Assembly: GCA_017465155.1 (NCBI GenBank)
Contig: JAFTWV010000132.1
Location: 1 to 45,863, forward strand
Source of the DNA: Clostridia bacterium
Lineage (GTDB): Bacteria; Bacillota; Clostridia; Christensenellales; Aristaeellaceae
DNA length: 45,863 nt
Direction: 5' to 3'
In this document: positions 1 through 6,347 of the stretch, one piece after another
Layout: every line of letters starts with the position of its first letter
Position numbering within the stretch: position 1 is the stretch's first letter
The notes under the pieces: model-generated
The model's input: only the letters and a program-made list of their open reading frames with translations
Databases searched by the model: none
What the model was told of the DNA's origin: nothing
Position numbers and translations under genes: made by a program

Positions 1-941
1 CAATGCAGCTCACCTCTTGCCAGCATGGGCTTGAGCAGGTTGCCTGCATCCATTGCGCCGTCGGTCTTGCCTGCGCCGACGATGGTGTGCAGCTCATCAA
101 TGAAGAGGATGATGCGGCCTTCTGACTTTTTGATCTCCGCGAGGACGGCTTTCAGGCGCTCCTCGAACTCGCCCCGGAACTTCGCGCCGGCGATCAGGCT
201 GCCCATGTCCAGCGAGAAGACCGTGCGCTCCTTCAGGGAATCCGGCACGTCGCCGCGCACGATGCGCTGGGCAAGCCCCTCGGCGATGGCGGTCTTGCCC
301 ACGCCGGGCTCGCCGATCAGCACGGGGTTGTTCTTCGTCTTGCGGGAGAGGATGCGGATGACGTTGCGGATCTCCGCGTCCCGGCCGATGACGGGGTCGA
401 GCTTCTGCTGGCGGGCGCGCTCGACAAGGTCAGTGCCGTACTTTTTCAGCGCGTCGTAGGTTTCCTCCGGGGTATCGGTGGTGACGCGGGTCGCACCGCG
501 CACTCCCGACAGCTCCCTGAGGAACTTCGCATCGTCATAGCCCACACGCTTCAATACGTCCTTCACGCGCGGGTTGGGCTTGCCGCACAGCCCCATCCAC
601 ACGTGTTCGACGGACAGGTACTCGTCCTTCATTTGCCGGGCGCGGGCTTCGGCCTCCAGCAGCGCCTTTTCGAGGTCGGGGGAGATATAGAACTTGTCTG
701 CCTCACGTCCAGGCCCGGATACGCGGGCAATGCGGCTGACCGCGTCGGTCAGGGCCGCGCGCAGGGAATCGCAGGATACGCCGCACCGGGTCAGCAGCTG
801 CGGGATAAGCCCCGCTGCGTCTTCCGTCAGGGCGAGCATTACGTGCTCCTGATCAACGCTTTGATGGCCGTATTCCACCGCGATCTGTTGTGCGCGCTGG
901 ATGGCCTCGATCGTCTTCTGGGTAAACTGGTTCATATTCAT
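1..941 (-). CDS. clpB: ATP-dependent disaggregase ClpB (5' part; cut by window edge)
   Basis: This encodes the first 313 codons of a ClpB/Hsp100 chaperone; the rest lies beyond the left edge. Two Clp N-terminal repeats span about residues 1-145. The first AAA+ module follows, with Walker A GEPGVGKT at 210-217 and Walker B IILFIDE at 277-283. ClpB hexamers pull polypeptides out of aggregates together with DnaK. The linker and the [11 protein letters not shown] region read as ClpB rather than ClpC, but the middle domain that would settle this is not in the window. I chose the ATG at 941 because AGGAGGT lies 7 bases upstream; a second in-frame ATG is at 935. The gene has a consensus promoter and a CtsR-type operator, so heat-shock repression by CtsR is expected. 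Confidence 0.93.
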   Translation of the reverse strand, partial: MNMNQFTQKTIEAIQRAQQIAVEYGHQSVDQEHVMLALTEDAAGLIPQLLTRCGVSCDSLRAALTDAVSRIARVSGPGREADKFYISPDLEKALLEAEARARQMKDEYLSVEHVWMGLCGKPNPRVKDVLKRVGYDDAKFLRELSGVRGATRVTTDTPEETYDALKKYGTDLVERARQQKLDPVIGRDAEIRNVIRILSRKTKNNPVLIGEPGVGKTAIAEGLAQRIVRGDVPDSLKERTVFSLDMGSLIAGAKFRGEFEERLKAVLAEIKKSEGRIILFIDELHTIVGAGKTDGAMDAGNLLKPMLARGELH

Positions 942-976
942 TCGACATACCTCCTGAGCATCTTTGTCTCAAAAGA

Positions 977-1000
977 TTTGACTATCTTTGACCTTTTGAC
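977..1000 (-). promoter_or_regulatory. CtsR operator upstream of clpB
   Basis: Read on the minus strand, this holds the heptads GGTCAAA and AGTCAAA separated by three bases. That matches the CtsR tandem-heptad operator (RGTCAAA-N3-RGTCAAA). A third GTCAAAA copy directly abuts upstream. The operator starts six bases downstream of the -10 box, where a bound repressor would block RNA polymerase. CtsR is the class III heat-shock repressor of Firmicutes; its own gene is not in the window. Confidence 0.88.
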
Positions 1001-1006
1001 GATTGT

Positions 1007-1035
1007 ATTCTATATCAGTTTGCGCAGGATGTCAA
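1007..1035 (-). promoter_or_regulatory. sigma-A promoter of clpB
   Basis: The -35 box TTGACA is at 1035-1030 and the -10 box TAGAAT at 1012-1007, with a 17-base spacer. The CtsR heptads follow directly. The hairpin element and the toxin gene lie upstream, so clpB has its own promoter. Confidence 0.85.
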
Positions 1036-1078
1036 GAGGAAATGTGAAAGAAAGTTGTGATGCTGATTTTCATCAGAA

Positions 1079-1104
1079 AAGCTCCGTCTGGCATGACGGA
1101 GCTT
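1079..1104. repeat. duplicated terminator hairpin, copy 1 (flank of element A)
   Basis: This 26-base palindrome (stem AAGCTCCGTC / GACGGAGCTT, loop TGGCAT) is repeated exactly at 1340-1365, on the other side of the 235 bp element. On the minus strand this copy is followed by TTTTC, so it is the one that still looks like a working terminator of the toxin-antitoxin transcript. Confidence 0.85.
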
Positions 1105-1339
1105 CAGTGTGTCGAAAAAGTGGCTGCGGCCACTTTTTCGAGAAGGGGAAGAGGTTCCGCTTCTGCGGAAGCGGGCATTTTTCACTGTCAGCCAAGGCTG
1201 ACGGCCGTGAAAAATGTAAGGAATGGTTTCGTCTGATGCCGAAACCGCCCCGCCCGCGCGGCAAAGCCCCGCGATACGATTACAGTCAGAGGGCCTGCGG
1301 GCCCTCCGACACCTCCCGTGAAGCTTTTTTGACAGTCTG
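1105..1339 (-). mobile_element. multi-hairpin noncoding element, copy A
   Basis: This 235 bp element is roughly 90% identical by eye to the minus-to-plus counterpart at 13360-13596. Read on the minus strand it starts CAGACTGTCAAAAAAG and ends CTTTTTCGACACACTG, so the ends form imperfect inverted repeats of about 16 bases. Inside is a chain of hairpins: a GGAGGGCC-type stem (with one mismatch here), GGTTTCG/CGAAACC, a long stem closed by ATTTTTCAC/GTGAAAAAT, CCGCTTC/GAAGCGG, and a 13 bp stem beginning TCGAAAAAGTGGC. It contains no convincing protein-coding frame. It sits between two copies of the hairpin that follows the toxin gene. Known insertion sequences rarely give duplications this long or palindromic, so the mode of movement is unclear. 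A structured RNA is also possible. Confidence 0.8.
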
Positions 1340-1365
1340 AAGCTCCGTCTGGCATGACGGAGCTT
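1340..1365. repeat. duplicated terminator hairpin, copy 2 (flank of element A)
   Basis: This is an exact 26-base copy of 1079-1104. It begins four bases after the toxin stop codon when read on the minus strand. The T-run that normally follows a terminator is missing here, because CAGACTGTC of the element follows instead. Confidence 0.85.
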
Positions 1366-1369
1366 TTGT

Positions 1370-1699
1370 TTACAGCATATATCCCTGCCGCAGAATGCTG
1401 ATCCAATTCCGCTTGCTGTAGAGGAAACGGACGATCTGCACGCATGCGCGCTGTTCATCCACACAGTAAAACAACAGGTAATTGTTGATCGGTGCAAACC
1501 GGATCTGCCACATTTTCAGCACAGCATCATCAGCGATGGCGAACCGCGCCGGATATTCGGACAGAGCATCCACGCACGATGCCACTTCATCCACCAGATC
1601 AAGCGCTGCCTGCGGATTCAGCAGCACATGTTCGATGTAGCCGACCGCCTCCTGCACATCGCGCTGTGCCGCGCCCGTCATTCGCACCTCGTAGCTCAT
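1370..1699 (-). CDS. ParE/RelE-family toxin
   Basis: This 109-residue basic protein has the plasmid-stabilisation toxin pattern: an N-terminal helix (AQRDVQEAVGYI), a central ALSEYPARF segment and a C-terminal strand pair ending VQIVRFLYSKRNW. The family comprises mRNA interferases (RelE/YoeB) and gyrase poisons (ParE). Motif reading alone does not separate them, although the Y-x-R-x(2)-W-like C-terminus is common in ParE-like members. The ATG overlaps the antitoxin stop as ATGA, giving one translationally coupled operon with the antitoxin first. The original terminator hairpin after this gene was duplicated around element A. Confidence 0.82.
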   Translation of the reverse strand: MSYEVRMTGAAQRDVQEAVGYIEHVLLNPQAALDLVDEVASCVDALSEYPARFAIADDAVLKMWQIRFAPINNYLLFYCVDEQRACVQIVRFLYSKRNWISILRQGYML

Positions 1700-1959
1700 T
1701 TTCCGATTCCACCCCGGATTTCCGCCAGCACATCCGCCGCCGGACGCGTACTGCCGCGGACTGCGTCGTCCAGCCCCTCGCGCAGCTTGCTGTACAGCTC
1801 ATACCGCCCCATCAGCTGCTCGTAGGCTTCTATGCTCATCACCGCCAGATCGCCTTTACCGTTCCGGGTGATAAACACCGTTTCTCCATGCGTATGGCAG
1901 AAATTCGAGATATCATTGTACCCATTGCGCAAATCCGCGCTCGACCGAATCGTCGGCAC
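1696..1959 (-). CDS. Phd/YefM-family antitoxin
   Basis: The product is about 87 residues with the Phd/YefM pattern: PTIRSSADLRNGYNDIS, then TVFITRNGKGDLAVMS and IEAYEQLMGRYELY. The N-terminal half of this family binds DNA and autorepresses; the C-terminal half wraps the toxin. The start is uncertain. I chose the GTG at 1959 because AAGGCGGTG lies about six bases upstream. A GTG at 1968 and a TTG at 1986 are also in frame. The stop overlaps the toxin ATG by four bases, and a consensus promoter lies just upstream. Confidence 0.82.
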   Translation of the reverse strand: MPTIRSSADLRNGYNDISNFCHTHGETVFITRNGKGDLAVMSIEAYEQLMGRYELYSKLREGLDDAVRGSTRPAADVLAEIRGGIGK

Positions 1960-1987
1960 ATCATTCACCGCCTTTCCTGATAACAAA

Positions 1988-2016
1988 ATTATACCCGAAT
2001 TTCTTTATCGCGTCAA
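1988..2016 (-). promoter_or_regulatory. promoter of the toxin-antitoxin operon
   Basis: TTGACG at 2016-2011 and TATAAT at 1993-1988 are separated by 17 bases on the minus strand. The -10 box lies close to the antitoxin start, where an autorepressing antitoxin complex would bind. No clear palindromic operator is visible. Confidence 0.75.
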
Positions 2017-2042
2017 CAGGGAATCCTTGGCCGTCACACAAA

Positions 2043-2073
2043 GGCGGCGCTGAGCCGAAAGCTCAACGCCGCC
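2043..2073 (-). terminator. terminator after the sigma/anti-sigma operon
   Basis: The stem GGCGGCGTTGAGC / GCTCAGCGCCGCC has a short TTTCG loop and is followed on the minus strand by TTTGTGTG. It lies just after the anti-sigma stop codon. Confidence 0.75.
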
Positions 2074-2081
2074 GGGATGTG

Positions 2082-3263
2082 TTACTCCGCGATGGTCAGG
2101 AGGATGGCCTCGTCCATGTGCATCCCGCTTTCGCCGTAGACGGGCACAAGCTTCATTTCCTGCGCCGCGTCGTCCAGACGGAAGCAGATCATGTAGGTCA
2201 GCTGGCCGTCCACATGGGGGTCTGTGCCTTCCAGAATCCAGTCCTCTGAGACCACGCCGTCCTCGCACAGCACCCATTCGCGGATACGGTCGATATGGCC
2301 GGGGTTCTCCCACGTGCGCTCTACCTCCACCCAGCTTTGCGGGCATTTCACGACGATCTCGCCCTTCGCGTCGATGGCGCTGGCGGTCAGGGTCGCCTCA
2401 GCCGTCCAGCCCTCGCCGGAGGCCGTACCCACCAGCTTCGCGCCGGCGGTCGTGTCCTTCTTCACCGTGAACTCATGCCACACTGCCGGGTCACGGTCGC
2501 CGACGTAGACGTACAGACCGGTTTCGTCCTGATAGTAGGTAGTTTCGCTGGTGAACGTGCCCAGCGAGACCACCAGCTCATCCGCCGCGATCTCTCCGGG
2601 CACGATGCACTCCTTCCAGCCGACCAGCGCGCCATCTTCGGTCAGGTAGGTGCTGCCGCCGATGATGTCCAGATAGGTCTCGCCCGCCTGCAATCCGTCG
2701 TGCACGTTGACGTAGGTGGTCTTCGCCCAGCGGGGCGCGCTGCCATCCAGATGCTTGACCATCACCTGATGGTTGGGGCTCTCGCTGCCGAAGTATTCGC
2801 CGTTGATTTCGCCCGGCAGCTCCCAGTCGCACTCGCCCAGATTGTCCGGCTTGCCCTCGCCCAGCGCTATCACGTCGAACGGGCCGGTCTTGGTGTAGGA
2901 AATGAACACCCGCGTGCCATCATAATACGCCTGGTCGATGGTGACAGTCACGCCCTCCTTGGTTGTGAAGGCCAGCGCGACCTTTTCAGACACCGACTCC
3001 AGCCCGGGCAGGCGGGCGTCCGCGTCCTCTCTCTCGCTCAGCTGGCCGAACAGCCCCAGACCGGCTGCTACGGCCACGCTTGCCATCAGCAGGGTCAGGA
3101 TGACCGCCAGTGCAATCCCGACGGAAAATTTCTTCTTCACTTTGACTTCTCCTCTCACTTGCATCAGCACGTCCGCACGCACGGAGGGCAGCGATTCCAC
3201 GCCGGAGAGGCAATCGTTGATGGCCGCACGCACGGCCTGTTCAGTCAGCTGATCGTGCTTCAT
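2082..3263 (-). CDS. membrane anti-sigma factor, probable regulator of the adjacent ECF sigma factor
   Basis: This 393-residue protein has a cytoplasmic N-terminus of about 45 residues, one membrane helix at about 46-70 (FSVGIALAVILTLLMASVAV) and a large outer domain of beta-rich sequence. That is the topology of anti-sigma proteins encoded beside ECF factors in Clostridia. The N-terminal part would hold the sigma factor until an envelope signal arrives, often by proteolysis. Its ATG overlaps the sigma stop codon (ATGA), which strongly ties the two together. I do not recognise a zinc-binding HxxxCxxC motif, so it is not a ZAS-type anti-sigma factor. The signal is unknown. Confidence 0.78.
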   Translation of the reverse strand: MKHDQLTEQAVRAAINDCLSGVESLPSVRADVLMQVRGEVKVKKKFSVGIALAVILTLLMASVAVAAGLGLFGQLSEREDADARLPGLESVSEKVALAFTTKEGVTVTIDQAYYDGTRVFISYTKTGPFDVIALGEGKPDNLGECDWELPGEINGEYFGSESPNHQVMVKHLDGSAPRWAKTTYVNVHDGLQAGETYLDIIGGSTYLTEDGALVGWKECIVPGEIAADELVVSLGTFTSETTYYQDETGLYVYVGDRDPAVWHEFTVKKDTTAGAKLVGTASGEGWTAEATLTASAIDAKGEIVVKCPQSWVEVERTWENPGHIDRIREWVLCEDGVVSEDWILEGTDPHVDGQLTYMICFRLDDAAQEMKLVPVYGESGMHMDEAILLTIAE

Positions 3264-3787
3264 GCGTCTCCCTCCTCCTTCAGCGTCTCCCGCAGCATTG
3301 TGCGGGCCTTGTTCAATCGGTTGATGACGGCAGGCGCGGTGATGCCCAGCACCTGTGCCGTCTCCTTGATGTTCAGTCCCTGATAATAATGGAGAAGCAC
3401 GACTTCCATATGCTTTTTCGGCAGCGCCATGATGGCCGTTGTCAGCGCGATGTGCTCCACACTGGGCGGCGCGGCTGGCTCAGGCATCGGCGATGATGGA
3501 TCATCCATCGCAATACGCCTGTCCACGTGCCGGAACCAGCTTGTGCGGCACATGTCTTTACAGGTATTGATCGCGATGCGCATCAGCCACGTCTTTTCAC
3601 TTGCGCGGCCTTCAAAGGCGTCCATGCGGCGATAGGCCTTCAGGAAGGTTTCCTGTACCGCGTCCTGCGCAAGACCTGCATCCTTCAGGTACACGCAGCA
3701 CATGCGCAGCAGATCCTTTTCATAGGTCAGCATCATATGGTTGAGCCGTTCTTCCCGGCGGCTGTCCGGGCCCGGGACAGTTGCCAT
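3260..3787 (-). CDS. ECF-family RNA polymerase sigma factor
   Basis: This 175-residue protein has sigma region 2 at about 20-85 (LLRMCCVYLKDAGLAQDAVQ, then ASEKTWLMRIAINTCKD) and region 4 at about 115-170 (LPKKHMEVVLLHYYQG, then IKETAQVLGITAPAVINRL as the helix-turn-helix). Regions 1 and 3 are absent, as in ECF factors. I chose the ATG at 3787 because GGGAGGTGA lies about six bases upstream; an open frame runs further but has no ribosome site. A CGTCTAA sequence at 3855-3849 on the minus strand resembles an ECF -10 box and could mean autoregulation, but I found no convincing -35 partner. The anti-sigma gene overlaps downstream. Confidence 0.9.
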   Translation of the reverse strand: MATVPGPDSRREERLNHMMLTYEKDLLRMCCVYLKDAGLAQDAVQETFLKAYRRMDAFEGRASEKTWLMRIAINTCKDMCRTSWFRHVDRRIAMDDPSSPMPEPAAPPSVEHIALTTAIMALPKKHMEVVLLHYYQGLNIKETAQVLGITAPAVINRLNKARTMLRETLKEEGDA

Positions 3788-3921
3788 ATGCTTCACCTCC
3801 CGCCAGAGCTGCAGCTCCGGCATTTGTTTTCGAACCGGGTTCACTCCATTAGACGCACCGGACGCGGAGAAATTAAAACCCATTGGGGGAAATAACTGAT
3901 TTTATATACATCGAAACAATA

Positions 3922-3950
3922 TTGACTAAATGTTTCTGTAGCTGTATAAT
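3922..3950 (+). promoter_or_regulatory. promoter of the APH-family kinase gene
   Basis: TTGACT at 3922-3927 and TATAAT at 3945-3950 have a 17-base spacer. GGAGGTG follows at 3957-3963 and the ATG at 3971. Confidence 0.85.
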
Positions 3951-3970
3951 GCAGACGGAGGTGTTGAACG

Positions 3971-4963
3971 ATGACAAAGGACGCGCTTTGCGCCATCCTT
4001 CGCGAGCAGTACGCACTTCATCCGCGCGAATGTGAGCGGGCGGCGCTGGGGGTTGGGTCGCAGACATGGTTTGCGGACTGTGCCGAGGGCCGCATGGTTG
4101 TCAAATTCCCCGATGCAGACGCCATCAGCCATCCGGAGCAGGAAGCAGCCCTGTGTGAGCATCTGCTGGCGCAAGGGATTCCGGCCAGCCGGTTTGTGCG
4201 CAGCTGTGACGGAACGGTGCTTTGCGTCGGCGCGGATGGCCGGAAGTTTCATGTACAGCGCTTCGAGACGGGGCGGAGCTACGCGTATCATACTGCGCCG
4301 GAGTGGCTGCTGGATGCTTCGGCAGCCATGCTTGGGCGAATTCATCAGGCGCTGCGGGATTATCCTGAGCTGCCCGTGGGCATCGGGGCGGACTTTTTTC
4401 GGTATATGACGCCTGACAGCGCGCGCAGCTCCTATGAGCGGTCACTGTTCATGGCCCGGAAGCAGGGAGATGCGATCCTGGCGGCAGAGCTGGAATACCG
4501 CATTGCGCTGATGCAGCGCATGCCGCCTTTCAGCATGGATCTGACGCGCCTGAGCTGCCTCAATACGCACGGGGACTACTGCATCAACCAGCTGATCTGC
4601 GGTGAGGGCAGAATCAATGCAGTGATTGACTGGACCGCAGCCTGCGTGCATCCTGCTGTGTGGGAGATTATCCGATCTTATGTGTACGCTGCTCCGGAAT
4701 GCGCGGCCGGCCGGATTGATCCGGTGGGACTGCGTCGTTATGTCGATGTCTACATGGCCTGCGCACCGCTCACAGCGGAAGATCAGACAGCCATGATGCC
4801 GCTGTTTTTCTATCAGCTGGCCGTCTGCGATTACTATGGGCAGTATTATGCGTCCCAAGCGTCCAACAGAGATATCTTTCTGCATCAGGCGCGGTTCTCT
4901 ACGGCGCTGCTGCGTCATATGGAAGCGTGCGGTGAGACGCTGACGCACGCGCTTGTGAAATAA
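3971..4963 (+). CDS. APH/choline-kinase-fold phosphotransferase, substrate unknown
   Basis: This 330-residue protein has the aminoglycoside phosphotransferase fold. The N-lobe carries a lysine in RMVVKFPDAD (K45) with a likely helix glutamate near EQEAALCEHL. The Brenner motif HGDYCINQ lies at 200-207 and the metal-binding VIDW at 218-221, in place of the DFG of protein kinases. Such enzymes phosphorylate antibiotics, choline, homoserine, methylthioribose or other small hydroxyl substrates. Nothing in the sequence indicates drug resistance specifically, and neighbouring genes give no pathway. It is a single-gene unit with its own consensus promoter, divergent from the sigma-factor operon. Confidence 0.78.
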   Translation: MTKDALCAILREQYALHPRECERAALGVGSQTWFADCAEGRMVVKFPDADAISHPEQEAALCEHLLAQGIPASRFVRSCDGTVLCVGADGRKFHVQRFETGRSYAYHTAPEWLLDASAAMLGRIHQALRDYPELPVGIGADFFRYMTPDSARSSYERSLFMARKQGDAILAAELEYRIALMQRMPPFSMDLTRLSCLNTHGDYCINQLICGEGRINAVIDWTAACVHPAVWEIIRSYVYAAPECAAGRIDPVGLRRYVDVYMACAPLTAEDQTAMMPLFFYQLAVCDYYGQYYASQASNRDIFLHQARFSTALLRHMEACGETLTHALVK

Positions 4964-4983
4964 AGGTTCTTCCAAGAAAGTCA

Positions 4984-5023
4984 GAAAAAAACGGGGATGT
5001 ACCCGCATGCAGGCACATCCCCG
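4984..5023 (-). terminator. thymidine kinase terminator
   Basis: A stem closed by CGGGGATGT / ACATCCCCG (loop about 13 bases) is followed on the minus strand by a run of seven T. It lies between the convergent kinase gene and tdk. On the plus strand it has no T-run. Confidence 0.85.
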
Positions 5024-5027
5024 GCTG

Positions 5028-5606
5028 TTATTCACCCAGATGAAGATTCTTGAAATCGCCCAGATCGCCGGCGTGAAAATGCTTGCGGCACAGGGATACA
5101 TACTGGCTGGAGCCGCCCAGCAGAATCTGGTCACCCTCCTTGACTACGCGGCCGTCCACCACGCGGGCGTTGCAGATGGCCTTGCGGCCGCACCAGCAGA
5201 TGGTCTTGACCTCCTCGATGGTATCGGCCCATGCCATCAGCCAGTGGCTGCCCTCGAAGAAGTTCTCCTGAAAGTCCGTGCGCAGGCCGTAGGCGATGAC
5301 GGGAATATCCAGCTCGTCCACGATGCTGACCAGCAGCGCCACCTGCACTTTGGTCAGGAACTGGGCCTCGTCCACGATGACGCAGCCGTAGCCCCGCACG
5401 TCCTCCAGCTGAATATCCTCCACAAAGCGGCATTCTGTCTCCAGGCCGCAGCGTGACAGCACCCGCGATGCACCGTCACGGTTTTCCAGCTTCGGCTTGA
5501 GCATCAGCACGTGCTGGCCCCGTTCCATGTAGTTGTACTGCACCATGATGGCGTTGGCGGTCTTGCTGGAGCCCATTGCTCCATAACGGAAATACAGCTT
5601 GGCCAT
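5028..5606 (-). CDS. tdk: thymidine kinase
   Basis: This 192-residue type II thymidine kinase phosphorylates thymidine (and deoxyuridine) with ATP in the nucleotide salvage pathway. The P-loop GAMGSSKT is at 9-16, the Walker B segment reads VIVDEAQFL, and the C-terminal half carries the zinc-site cysteines (CWCGRKA and a later CRKHF). Length and order match the bacterial family. The ATG at 5606 is preceded by GAGGTG at eight bases; an upstream in-frame ATG at 5630 lacks a ribosome site. It is monocistronic, with a terminator immediately downstream and a TATGAT -10 box near 5643-5648. Confidence 0.95.
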   Translation of the reverse strand: MAKLYFRYGAMGSSKTANAIMVQYNYMERGQHVLMLKPKLENRDGASRVLSRCGLETECRFVEDIQLEDVRGYGCVIVDEAQFLTKVQVALLVSIVDELDIPVIAYGLRTDFQENFFEGSHWLMAWADTIEEVKTICWCGRKAICNARVVDGRVVKEGDQILLGGSSQYVSLCRKHFHAGDLGDFKNLHLGE

Positions 5607-5691
5607 GGGATAAGCACCTCGTTTTGTCACATGATGCGTCTATCATACCACAGAATCAAAGGGAAAGATAGGTCTTGACAAGGGGTTTTCG

Positions 5692-6210
5692 TCAGATTTC
5701 GGAAAGGTCGGCGGTCTTTACCCAGTCGATCATGTCCCACGGTACATGGCAATAGCCGGTTGGATTCTTATCCAGATACTTCTGATGATATTCTTCAGCA
5801 GGCCAGAAGCTCCGTAGCGGCAGGGCTTCCACGGCAAGCGGCGCGTCGTACCGGGCTTGCAGCGCAGCCAGCTCGTCCCGCACGGTTCCTTCATCTGCCG
5901 GGTCACACCAGTATACGCCTGTACGGTACTGATTGCCCTCATCCTCCCCCTGCTTCTCAAAAGAGGTGGGATCAATGATGCGGAAGAACAGCCGCAGCAG
6001 CGTTCGCAGGGAAATCACATCCGCGTCATAGGCAATGCGGACAGTCTCGGCATGACCGGTGTCTCCCTTCTTGACCTGTACATAGGCAGGCGCGGCAAGG
6101 CGTCCGTTGGCAAAGCCGACTTCCGTCTCCAGCACGCCGGGGATGCTCGCTGCGTATTTTTCCACGCCCCAGTAGCAGCCGCCGGCAAGATAAATGGTGC
6201 GGATGGTCAT
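5692..6210 (-). CDS. msrA: peptide methionine sulfoxide reductase MsrA
   Basis: This 172-residue enzyme reduces methionine-S-sulfoxide in proteins back to methionine using thioredoxin. The active site reads GGCYWGVEK with the catalytic Cys12; most relatives have GCFWG, so Phe to Tyr is a mild variant. Further family signatures are GDTGHAETVRIAYD, the GNQYRTGVYW motif and AEEYHQKYL. No MsrB domain is fused and none is adjacent. AGAAAGGAACG precedes the ATG at 6210. A promoter is present upstream. Confidence 0.95.
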   Translation of the reverse strand: MTIRTIYLAGGCYWGVEKYAASIPGVLETEVGFANGRLAAPAYVQVKKGDTGHAETVRIAYDADVISLRTLLRLFFRIIDPTSFEKQGEDEGNQYRTGVYWCDPADEGTVRDELAALQARYDAPLAVEALPLRSFWPAEEYHQKYLDKNPTGYCHVPWDMIDWVKTADLSEI

Positions 6211-6245
6211 GATTGATCGTTCCTTTCTGCCTGTATGCTGCTGTC

Positions 6246-6274
6246 ATCATAGCACATTTCGCGCGTCCCGGCAA
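6246..6274 (-). promoter_or_regulatory. msrA promoter
   Basis: TTGCCG at 6274-6269 and TATGAT at 6251-6246 are spaced by 17 bases on the minus strand, about 36 bases before the msrA ATG. Confidence 0.65.
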
Positions 6275-6290
6275 GCGGCCGGATTTTCCA

Positions 6291-6319
6291 TTGCAGGATG
6301 AAGGCGATGATGCTATAAT
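6291..6319 (+). promoter_or_regulatory. ClC gene promoter
   Basis: TTGCAG at 6291-6296 and TATAAT at 6314-6319 have a 17-base spacer. The site is divergent from the msrA promoter; GCGGAGG precedes the ATG at 6348. I see no fluoride riboswitch in this short leader. Confidence 0.75.
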
Positions 6320-6347
6320 ACGGGCATCGTGAAGCGGAGGATGTTCC

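Noticed and set aside
1073-1264. Small open frame conserved between the two hairpin elements (starting MPRGRGGFG in both)
   Set aside because: It starts with TTG and no ribosome site. Differences between copies include several non-synonymous changes and then a frameshift, while stems are kept. The similarity follows from DNA identity, not protein selection.
3971-4963. Aminoglycoside resistance gene
   Set aside because: The fold is that of the APH family, but no resistance-specific residues or mobile context are visible; a metabolic kinase is equally likely.
4965-4984. Similar string GGTTCTTC..AGAAAGTCAG after two plus-strand genes (here and 37396-37415)
   Set aside because: Only about 18 of 20 bases match, there are two copies, and no structure or function follows; chance or minor repeat.
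6211-6347. Fluoride riboswitch ahead of the ClC gene
   Set aside because: The leader after the promoter is under 30 bases and lacks the conserved crcB motif core.
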